Part shown: positions 55,130 to 64,000 of the stretch, one piece after another | How the letters are laid out: the number at the start of each line of letters is the position of its first letter | Numbering within the stretch: position 1 is the stretch's first letter | NCBI GenBank assembly: GCA_032988195.1 | Contig: JANTQE010000005.1 | Coordinates: forward strand, 1,178,001-1,242,000 | Direction: 5' to 3' | Source: Arachnomyces sp. PD_36 | Lineage: Eukaryota; Ascomycota; Eurotiomycetes; Onygenales; Arachnomycetaceae | Length of the DNA stretch: 64,000 nucleotides | Position numbers and translations under genes: made by a program | Notes under the pieces: generated by a model | The model's input: only the letters and a program-made list of their open reading frames with translations | Told to the model about the DNA's origin: nothing | The model's database searches: none

Positions 55130-58039
55130 TTAGTATGGGCCTGTCCACCCCAGACCATCTTTAACCTTGACATAGTCAAATTTGTTGCCAGACCCGGTCC
55201 ACTTGCCAACGAATTGGTACCCGTCATTGACACACATAGAAAGCGGCTGCCCCTTGTCGTCGGTGTCACAATAATCCTCATCACTAGGGTCATGTCAGCA
55301 TCGTCGCTTCCTCGTTACCAGGGGAAAACACCTTCAACTTACACATAATCAGTATCAGTGAACTCGATGTCGAAGGCATTCGAGCTTGATGCAGTGTTTG
55401 ACCCCGTTATGCCCGCCACATTAAGGAGGTTATTCATCTTAGCACCAGCGCCTGTCGGATCCTTGATATCAGCTACGGCCCTGCGAAATCTACAGCTAGA
55501 GGGACATACCGCTATTTTCGCTTTGGGAGATACACCTAAACCCAGCCCCATATTTCCCGTGTCTCCCACCCTCGGTCATCAACGCCATAGCGAATTCGTC
55601 CATCGATGTCCATGAAGGAACCTCGTTGAACAATGTGGGGACGTTGTTGCTCGGGTTACAAGGCTGGTTGCTCCTGCTTGGAGCCAAATATCCACCCTCC
55701 TTCCTGCGGACACCGGCTGATCCTGTTGCTCCTCGATGAAGTAGGTTAGGATAGGCTCCAGCGCCTCCTTTGCAGTATCTAAACACGGATTCAAGGTTAG
55801 CAAGCTTTGCAATTATCACGTCTTTATGGGGCTGCAACGTACCTGCTGAAGCACATGGACTTGCACGCATTTGGGTAGTCCTTGCACGAAAACTTCACCA
55901 CTGGGGTAGGGGTGCATGTCGGTGCCCTAGATGTTAGACCGGATGCTGTACCGTTAGTGGTTGAATTGCAGTCTTCTCGGAAATACACGTCCGATGGATA
56001 GGCGTCCGTGGGAGGAGTTTCGACAGTTGGCTCTTCCTCTGGGTCATCGGCCGGGTCGTCGCCAACTTCTCCGCCAAGATCCCAGCACTTGTCGAGGAAG
56101 GAGGCCAAGGGGATATTCTGCGATGGTGTTAATGGCCGTTAAGAGGTGTTAGAAGCTTAGGGGGTGGCCCATACCACGAGCTTGCGGTTGTAGAAGCTAT
56201 GCTTATCGCCATCAACTTCTCCTTCGATCCCCAAACTCATGTCAAAGTTGGCTGCGCTTACGACTTCAACGCCTGTAGTTGAGGTACTGTTGTCGCAAAA
56301 TCCATTTTCATCTAGTGGTTCTGTTAGGACCCAGCAACTAGGAAGAAAGAATATTGGGAGAACGAACCATATCCGGCTGTGGCATTCAGGTTGAATGTAG
56401 GAGTGCCAAAGGACAGAGATGCCTCGATGCCCGTGTCGTCGAGGACCTCCACACCCAGAACAAGGGCCATCTTTGGCCCAACAGCGAGGTTCGCAGTGAT
56501 CGAAGCTTTATCGACATCAAAAACGGGATCGAAGTTTATGTCACTGAATCCGTTCACATAGCTATTCTCATAATCGATCATATCCACTGCGATGGCGGCG
56601 CCATTTGGAAGACTTGTACTGGCGCCAACGGTGATGGTCGCTCGCCCGATTACTGATGCCTTCCCTGAGATCTTGAACTCGAATTTGGCTCCAAGGGTAA
56701 GGACTTTGGGGATCACGATACCAGCCCCAGGGATGGCAGCTTCGAAGAGAGTTTTCTCCCACTCTAGCCAGTCGGCTGCAGGGTTAGCCTTGGCAACCTC
56801 AGCCTTGAGCTCAAGGGCAGCTCCGAAATCCTGTGGCTTGACTTCTAGCTGAAGTGATTGGGGTATGAAATTTTCAACCTAGGTATCGAATGTCAGCTCT
56901 TTCGATTCTGCAAAGGGGTGCTGGATACTCACTTTCAGGGATCCGGTTGTCTGGAAAGTCCCCGATATGAAGCAGTTGCTGCAGTACAACTTCAGCTGTG
57001 GGGGGTTCCTACACGAGGCGAGTTAGGTGACGATGCCGACGAGTTCTTGTGTCAACAAGACACTTACGTTGTATAGTCTTCAAACAAGAGAGTCTCCACT
57101 CCCTCTTCGCCCACCGACACTGGGATGTCGACAGACTTGGAGAGTTCCCCATCTCCAACCTCGGCGATGGCATCTACAACATCATTGAAGGTGTCTCCAA
57201 TGGCATCGGCAGCATCGTCGACCCAGTCTAGCCACCCACGTTTATGAAGAGCTCTTCGGGCAGAATTTGTCAGCCTGGCCTTGCCGAAATCCAGGTCAAA
57301 ATTACCCGCGATTTCTTTCCACGGGGCTGGTGTGGCAGAAAGGACGACCTTGAGGCCTGGGTCTCTGTTGTCTACGTCCGTGATTCTACATGCATGTGTT
57401 AGCATTCGAGAGGCACCTAAGCTACAATGCACTGGGTCTTACCTATACACCTGACGTTCTTCTTCGGGGCCACAACCATCATGGTTGGTTACCATCAGGA
57501 ACTGGAGATCAGTCTCTTCATTGATATACATCCACGACTCAATAGCCCGATCATAAGCTTCCTGCGAGCGGAAAGTGAGAGACATCTGGCCATCGTCACC
57601 TTCGCAATCAACAGCACTTGTCAAACCCTCGAACTTCTCCATCATAACGATCGGGAGGCCATCGGCCGCATAGAGGGTCATGTTTGCTAGATGCATCTGT
57701 CCATTACCTGATATCGTTTGTTACTTGACTTCTCTTGGCTCAGACAGAGGAAGGCAACTTACTACCAGGACTCCCAAACACCATTTGCGCCTGGGTTGCT
57801 GGGGGGAGACTATCGAATTCAATCATGTCTCGAGCTCCAATTCCAACAGCTGAGTCAAACACAGACGGATGGATAGGCTTCAAGACAGTGGCCTCCCGCT
57901 CCTGAGCAGGCTCGGGAGATACCACCTCTCGGGTGGCCTTTAGGAAGGCATCTCTAGCATTCAAGGGTGATGGGATAGAGGCTACAGATGTGGCAGCGCA
58001 GTACGCAACCGCGCTGACAGCCGAAAGAAGGAAATGCAT
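55130..58039 (-). CDS. Large secreted protein with NucA/NucB-like C-terminal region
   Basis: Ten exons: 58039-57763, 57707-57443, 57385-57068, 57008-56933, 56878-56368, 56320-56175, 56117-55843, 55778-55510, 55472-55343 and 55283-55130; 806 residues. The start MHFLLSAVSAVAYCAATSVA is a signal peptide. Residues about 85-550 form a long beta-rich ectodomain with few cysteines (FISGTFQTTGSLK, FEFKISGKASVIGRATITVG), resembling the large fungal secreted proteins of unknown function. A Pro/Asp/Glu linker follows, then a cysteine-rich part (FSCKDYPNACKSMCF). The C-terminal 180 residues contain SMDEFAMALMTEGGRHGKYG and RCISQSENS, similar to the DEYPFA..GG and ENS signature of NucA/NucB-type deoxyribonucleases, and end CDTDDKGQPLSMCVNDGYQF to GWTGPY. 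Nuclease activity is inferred and uncertain, since the family's Tyr-Pro in DEYP is replaced. The junctions at exons 9 and 10 have alternatives. Confidence 0.78.
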
Positions 58040-59422
58040 CGCGAACTAAATGAATGACTACCACTTAAACGTGGGAATATCTCTCAATGAATGACCCTTC
58101 CCTCTCTTAATTGAACGTCGAGGTAGATAGGGCTACGGCATGTCTATATGTACTCTCCTCCCCACCCCACGCGGCTGATATTTCTCCTGAACATCGCAAC
58201 CCCTCCCCTGGCTGATGCTGCCCCTGCATATGCTCCTGCTGTATCACCAGTCAGCTGTAGCCTCGTCGTTCCCAAATTAGCTACATATTGTTCCTGAGAC
58301 GGTGCGGAAATTTTGAAACCCCAGTCGGAAGCAATATTGGGCGGTGTGTGACAACTGGGTCCATGCATGTTCTCGCTCGTTGCTGACTCCCCCAAGTTCA
58401 AGGCCCAATTAAAGTTTTGGGCAGCTAAACAGAACGCTGATTCGTTCAGGCGTGAAGAAACAACACGGATTGAAAGCATATAATTTGTCACAATTGTTAT
58501 TGTTGAGCCACACGTTGAATCTGCCTTCAAGTCCGCCTGCGCCCACGCATTTCCCAGCCTGATCTGTGAGCCAACGGCCACACCATCACCTCAGCTCTCA
58601 GGGGCACCGGGAACAGAACGCAGATTTCATCTCCTCATCCCGCCCGAAATAAATTGTCAGACAACGACTTCCCTGGGCGGACTCTTAGTCTGTCATATGA
58701 AACCAAGGCTCCAAAGCAGCTTCGGTCGCAACATGCGAAAGGTTTTCCTCATTTCCTTTTCAAAGCATTAAGGAACAAGCTTGTCGCCGGTCGCACTAGT
58801 GCCGATTTGGCTGCGCATTGACATAAAAGCTTAAAATTAGAAAAAGCGGAGATAAGCGGTTCGTATTCATCAAAAAAGCCCTGGTCGCGGCTAGTGATGT
58901 TGGCGAATAGAAGCACGTCAAGATGAGTCTGAACTTCAGGCACAGCAACTGTGGCATCATGAGAAGTTGAAGGGGAACGTTGTTGGGTCCACCTTGCTCG
59001 GTGATTCGAGAAAAGATCTATATTTGGCTGATCACTTCTTTTTTAACGTTAGGCTGCCGAGGAAATTCTTCGTTCGACAAGGCTCGTTGGCAACTTGAGG
59101 GTTCTGGACCCGGATCATTGTCTTGATACAAAGAAGAGAGGTCAGCATAACCTTCACGAACACGAGATATACGATAGAACGTTCAAGACCATCTGATCGT
59201 TTGAGACGGTTGCTCATCTGGTGTTGAGTTTAAGCGAGAAAAGTTCGGCGAAGTTTTTCAACGTCCCTTAGTTCCTATTTGGGGTGTTGTGTTGTCTTCG
59301 GGATAGGACATCTTCATTCCCCGCGCCGCTGTTATTATTGGAATATCCGTCACACCGATCACTCCTGTCTTTTGACGAGGGACAATTACCGGAAACCTCT
59401 TGCCTCTAGATTCGCCAACACC
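58040..59422. other. Divergent intergenic region
   Basis: Promoters of the NucA/NucB-like gene (-) and the DUF6924-like gene (+). A 145-codon frame at 58144-58581 (-) has no ATG start and no domain, so it is not called. Nothing else is supported. Confidence 0.5.
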
Positions 59423-60638
59423 ATGGCTGCCGATAATACCAACTTGATTGCGGTCTTTTGTCTTGCTGAGATTCCACCAAATGCGCGTAATAGCCTAATC
59501 GGTACCTACTTTGCTTACTATGTTATGAAGGGTTTCAACTAACAACATACCTCCTTGCAGCTCTTGACAATTTTCCTAGACGAAGCTTACGAGGCATCTA
59601 GCAGTGATGTTTCGTTCACTTTTATAACCTCCAGTGACCCCGCAGCGCCTCTCACAGTTGCCCGATCTCCCGTGGAACATGCAATTAAGTCTCCAGGTAT
59701 TGAAGCTTGCGGAAACGCAGTCGTCCAGTTGGAAAATTCTGAACAGAGCACGGTCGATCCCCGCTACTTCGTGGTACTAGACAAACATAGTTTGCAACCA
59801 GAGCGCGGATGTATTATTGGGGGTACGAAAGGTCAGAATTACGTTCGCTGTGCGTTTGGGGTCTCTCGAATTGCCGTGAGCGCACTGAGGGATCAGAAGA
59901 AACGATGGCCAGATTTGTGGCTTGATGCGGCTCTGTCGGGAGGTGTCATCTCGCGACCGTCCGGTGGAACCCAGTCAGGGGGTTATCGGTCATTCACAGA
60001 CCGGGAGGACGCAAAACGGTGTTTTGAGATTCACAAACAGCGTGAGTTTCGGAACGAGGTTCCGAAGGGGGATAAGCCTTATGCCGTCTTCGTAACTGCA
60101 GACGTTCCCGTCTCGGTCAGCCTGATTCTCATTTGCCCCGTTCCAATCTAGCTCTCTTTGCTAGCTACATAGTACACTAACACAGAACGTACAGATCCTC
60201 AACGAGATTCTCATCAAATCTGAAAGCCCCGATGATCTCTATGGCCTCTGCTTCCTAGACACCCTGGAACCAAACCAGCAGATGAAAACCACAACCGCAC
60301 CCCTACCAAATGACTTCACCTCTCCTTTCCTCGGAAAGGACTTCATGTCCATCCTCCAATTCGTCACAGATGTTCTCCCCAACTCATCGCTCGACGACAC
60401 CAGATTCCTCGTGGTAGATTCATTTTCCCTCCCGTCGTTGTCATCTCAACCTTCGGTCCTGCTCATAGATCCGAAAGGCCACTGGTGGGATGATCCTGAG
60501 GGGTGTGACATGTTTGAGGGTTGTTTCGGGTCCAGGGGGTCATTCCAGACTGCGTATAACTGTCTTGTTGTGGATGTTGGATCTATGGATGAGTATGCGT
60601 CTGAGGGGGCGATCAAAGGTGGTGTGTATGACTACTAG
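59423..60638 (+). CDS. Protein with DUF6924-like C-terminal domain
   Basis: Three exons, 59423-59501, 59580-60115 and 60195-60638, give 352 residues. The first join (ATC G then ACGAAGC) uses the TAG acceptor at 59577-59579; the CAG eighteen bases earlier would shift the frame. The N-terminal 200 residues (LIAVFCLAEIPPNARNSLID, YFVVLDKHSLQPERGCIIGG) belong to no family I recognise but look globular. The C-terminal half, from ILNEILIKSESPDDLYGLCF, includes SPFLGKDFMSILQFV, TRFLVVDSFSL and then CFGSRGSFQTAYNCLVVDVG and SMDEYASEGAIKGGVYDY; this alternation of a hydrophobic strand, an acidic helix and a final D/E-x-F-x-A pattern resembles DUF6924, a domain of unknown function found in bacteria and fungi. 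There is no signal peptide or membrane segment. No activity can be assigned. Confidence 0.72.
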
Positions 60639-60948
60639 GTAGGACATTGAGGGCGAGGTTAACGATTAATGAAATGTCCCCTATTCCATCCACTTTGGGT
60701 ATATACCCATTCTCGTTTATATATATCTTATAATTGAGACCATGGAGTGGTCTGAAAGTTTCTCTGTATTATTTAGCAAAGACGGTCGATCTACAAATCG
60801 GCGAAAGTACCGTGACTAGTATGAACGGCTTTTTCGAGTGTGCTCGAATGAAAGTTCATTTTGCAGACCACTGGCACGCGAATACGACTTTTCTCTCCCC
60901 ACCATCACACACCATGATTTGGAGCAGATTCACTGAAATTCCGCTCTC
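60639..60948. other. Short intergenic gap
   Basis: The 310-bp gap between two genes on + contains an AT-rich TATA-like stretch at about 60716-60736. It serves as terminator and promoter region by position only. Confidence 0.5.
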
Positions 60949-62942
60949 ATGGCTAGAACAAGAGCAACAAACCCAACGGTGTCGGTGGCGCGCGTAAAGG
61001 CTTTCAGTCGTCTCCGAGAAACTCCTCGCGCCTCCGCGTCCTCAACACCACCGAACTCCGGCAAACCATCCGAGAGATCAGCCCAGCTGCTCCTCTCCCT
61101 TCCATCTTTCATCGTTGCCGAGATATTCGCGCTGGTGCTCGCGGGCGATCTGCTCTTTCGGACTAATGAAACCTCGCTCTTCGAATACGTGACTCTGTCC
61201 CTCATCGTCACACAGAGCAAGGCTTTAAGGACTGTCTGCCGGACATGGACCCAACACCTTCAGGACTGCCTCTTCGCGGGACTCAGTGCGAGAAGTGGAC
61301 TTCTTGCTCTTGTTTCCTTGACAGGATTACCCCGGATACGGGAGATCTTCCCTATGCTGAATCATTGCGTCCTGGATCTCGGTGACATGATGGATATGAA
61401 AGAGGTGAGACGTTGCTTCGAAGAGCTGCGATCTCACCCTTCGGCGTTGGGCATCGTCCGGGCAGTTACATGGAGTGACAATTCATTCCAGTACTTGAAC
61501 AGGGTTAGGTATCGCTCAACACATTCATACCGAACCCAAACCCGACTGCTGCACGAATACTTGGAGCACCCGTTTTTCGTCGCAGTTGAGGGATATCTAG
61601 CCAAGAGATCAACTGGGTCCAACCGTCTCCCACCCCTTGCGCTCAGAGACCACCTATTTTCGGAGCTTATGACTATGCACTATTACCATGCGCATCTTCT
61701 CAGGAACATACTCAGTTATATTGACTCGGCTACCTATATCACGATCCCGGCGTTTATCATGCCCCTACTTCTCGGTGACTGGTCCTACCAACTAGTAGAG
61801 AATTCGAACATTCAGAAAAGGCTTGATTTGATCAAAAACGAGGGGAAACCTATCAGAGACATATTGAAGGGGGCTCAGCACGTTCAATTTGTTGGTTTAC
61901 CGAACCCATTTGTTGTATATTCGAGGGAGAACGACGGGTCTGGGCCGTACGAGACTCAGAGAAAGATGTTTCTACGTACATATCACGAGATCGGACAGAC
62001 AGTGAGCTTCCCAACAGAGTTTCCCTGGCCTGCCCGCCGGATTGGATTCCATGAAGCGTTGGAACTCGTGGATCCAGACTGTAGACCTGAATGGTGGCTC
62101 CGATTCCTCGAATCCGCCATCTCGAGCGGAAGGTCACCCAGTGTCAGTATAGCGGTAGGGTCCACTAATGACTATTTACCTCTGGGTAAGATATCTTACA
62201 ACACATTTTACCTGTCCCCTTCCCTCGCTAGGGCCTAATGACTTCCTCTCTCTGCAGGACGCCCAAATCTTGGCCTTCGGCCGACAATGGAATATTTCAC
62301 CCAGCCTGCACATATTCATTTCTGTGAAGAATTTCCCAAGCTCAGTCTGGGCGGTATCTCACGCCTTGATCTTAACTTGCTCACAATATGTCCGATGTTC
62401 TTTACCAATGCAAAGAAGTTTCTATCGTGCATTAGTGGGGCGTGGAATATTACCTCCGCACCGCAGTTATGTTCCCACTGGGTGGAGACCATCCCACGCC
62501 CCCCGGGCGATCAAATTGTTGAAGACCTTGCAATAATAGAGCAAATCATGAGTGATGGCCATATATCAAATGGGAACCTGGATCTTAGAATTTGTTTCTC
62601 TTACGACACTATCAAACTTCCTGGTACGTCAACTCTGGCGAAGCTAGAGCCGTTCTCCTACTGACGTCTCCATTTGTAGTTGGCTCATCGAAGACTCTTG
62701 AGCTACTCCCAATAGAAGATAGGGTCATATACAAAAGCTTATGGACCAAACGCTCTCGCTGGTCCGATGAGAATCTGTTCACCATCGAGTTTACCACAGA
62801 AACCTTTTTGTCGACTGTTCGGAATCTATACACAAGACGAAAGAAAGACGATTTCGGGCTCTTTAATCTTTTGGATGAGCTAGCGGGCATTGAGATGGAA
62901 CGCATAAAGGCGTCTATTCTATCATATCCTTCTAGGAGTTAG
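60949..62942 (+). CDS. F-box-like protein of unknown function
   Basis: Three exons, 60949-62185, 62258-62623 and 62680-62942, give 621 residues. Donors GTAAGA and GTACGT and acceptors GCAG and GTAG keep the frame through both joins (TNDYLPL to GRPNLGLRPTMEYF, IKLP to VGSSKTLEL). After a basic, disordered 45-residue start, LLLSLPSFIVAEIFALVLAG and ALRTVCRTWTQHLQDCLF look like a divergent F-box, which would suggest an SCF adaptor. The remainder is a long helical and strand-rich region with no repeats I can name (HPFFVAVEGYLAKRS, LGDWSYQLVENSNIQKRL, QHVQFVGLPNPF, FPWPARRIGFHEALELVDPD) and a charged C-terminal helix (NLLDELAGIEMERIKASILS). There is no signal peptide. It may belong to the same broad class as the two F-box paralogues at 36279-44937, but without shared intron positions. 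Confidence 0.72.
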
Positions 62943-63139
62943 TGGTTTCCCGCTAGATCTGGGAGCGCATCTCGGCGTGGCCGTTTTAAAAAGAACCTTG
63001 CATAAGCCCGCTAAGAAGCTAATCCGTTCAACTCCAAACCTCCCGAACAATGCTTTGACAAAAAAAATGAATTGTATCTGCAGGTAAAGGGCAACTTAGA
63101 AGGGGCTGAGATGCAAGTATGTAAATGCTGGTGAAGTCA

Positions 63140-64000
63140 TCACTTCCTCCCCTTTTTCTTCTTTGGCTTCTTTTTTTTCTTAGTACTCTTCCCACCATCC
63201 TCCTGATCCTTGTCGGTAGCAGTAACCACTCGAGACGGGTACTTCTTAGCATGCTCTCGATCAAAAGCCGTCTTATCATGCCGAAACAACAACATCGTAG
63301 CTCTCGCATCCTCAACACTAGAGTGCTGGCCACCCTGGATATTCAACCCCAAAAACTCCGCAGCCAATATCTTCAATCGTGGTGACCCACCACCAGCAAC
63401 TTTCCGAAAAGGTGGATGCCGACTCGTATCCCGAATATCAGGCTTCGGATGGCTAAGCATCAATGCGTCCAAATCATTCCGTACAGCGTGTCCAACTAAT
63501 ATATTCCCATCCATCAATTCGGATACGTCCGCCTGGACTGTTTCTAGCGATCGAGCTTCCGCCATGTGCTTTGATGTAACTCCGCTTACGTGTGTCCGCC
63601 AGTCCGTCACCTGCTCCTTCGGGAGGACAAATGAGTCGTAGACTTGTTCGCCGTTGTAGTTAACTATGCTTACCCGCGCGAGGGCGGAATCATGGTCTGG
63701 GTTTGGGCCGACGCCAACCATTTCGCAATCTATGGCGAGGTATTTCACGACCTTGGCGCTATATGGGGGGATATCAGTTAGAATAATATCACACGCAGAC
63801 GGATATACCGAGGAGGCTCACGTTGGCGAAAGGCCCTCATTAACCTTCCCTTCCCACCCCAGCTTATCGGTGGTGGAGTGCGTATGTCCATTAGTTTCCG
63901 GAGCGCCTTCCAAAGTAATCGTATTTTGCGTCACATCCCCCACTTCCTCAGTCGACATGGCGCCCCTCTTCCTCTTCTTAGTATTTGCCTGTTTTTCAAG
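63140..64000 (-). CDS. REX4: RNA exonuclease 4 (Rex4), 5' end outside the window
   Basis: Partial: exon 64000-63822 (open at the window end) and exon 63758-63140, joined through a split Thr codon as LSPTAKVVKYLAIDCEMVGV. Rex4 is a DEDDh 3'-5' exonuclease of the nucleolus involved in pre-rRNA processing. Catalytic motifs are visible: AIDCEMVG (ExoI, Asp and Glu), LVGHAVRNDLDAL (ExoII Asp) and HSSVEDARATMLLF (ExoIII His and Asp). DSFVLPKEQVTDWRTHVSGV and HMAEARSL are further Rex4 landmarks. The C-terminus is a Lys-rich tail (KSTKKKKKPKKKKGRK) typical of nucleolar targeting. The visible N-terminal part includes KKRKRG, a likely nuclear signal. The ATG at 63957 in the partial exon is internal; the frame continues into sequence not given. 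The 63-bp intron has GTGAGC and ATAG ends. Confidence 0.92.

Noticed and set aside
58144..58581. 145-codon frame on - upstream of the NucA/NucB-like gene
   Set aside because: It starts with GTG, has no in-frame ATG supporting a full-length product and no domain.

Overview
This window is nuclear DNA of a filamentous ascomycete (Pezizomycotina). The evidence is short introns (mostly 50-150 bp) with GT..AG ends and fungal branch-point-like motifs, pyrimidine-rich leaders, gene spacing of 0.5-4.8 kb, and proteins recognisable as fungal orthologues (Iwr1, Nrd1/Mrn1-type RRM protein, Swc2/YL1, Ecl1-like, RNase H2 subunit C, Rex4). I cannot place it at class level from sequence alone. Exon structures below were worked out by hand from splice signals, frame continuity and family motifs, and the arithmetic of every multi-exon model closes on a whole number of codons.

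Layout. 1-4776: a large gene-poor stretch leading to a Myb/SANT-like gene (4777-5514, +). 7977-9857 (-): IWR1. 10828-13371 (-): a four-RRM Nrd1-type protein, preceded by a leader with no ATG for more than 1 kb. 16418-18220 (+): cytosolic asparaginyl-tRNA synthetase. 19016-21237 (-): ADP-ribosylglycohydrolase with an internal tandem exon duplication and a 14-nt exon. 21974-22966 (-): Ecl1-like zinc protein. 25618-27770 (-): SWR1 subunit Swc2/YL1. 30886-34632 (+): RRM-plus-Pumilio protein. 35640-35990: imperfect tandem repeat array with GC palindromes. 36279-44937: a small accessory-looking block holding two paralogous F-box genes (-), a small secreted cysteine protein (+) and a small protein kinase (-). 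45544-47043 (+): METTL4-like MT-A70 methyltransferase, convergent with a UCH-L3-type deubiquitinase (47228-48078, -), followed by the DcpS scavenger decapping enzyme (48542-49707, -). 50484-52787 (+): secreted alkaline phosphatase. 53027-53959 (-): RNase H2 subunit C. 55130-58039 (-): a ten-exon secreted protein ending in a NucA/NucB-like region. 59423-60638 (+): a protein with a DUF6924-like C-terminus. 60949-62942 (+): an unrecognised F-box-like protein. 63140-64000 (-): REX4 exonuclease, cut by the window end.

Most genes are unrelated housekeeping functions in RNA metabolism, chromatin, translation and ubiquitin handling; fungal neighbours are normally not operonic and I infer no shared pathway. 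The notable structure is in the ADP-ribosylglycohydrolase exon duplication, the ATG-free Nrd1 leader with an open in-frame extension, and the F-box/kinase/secreted-protein block.
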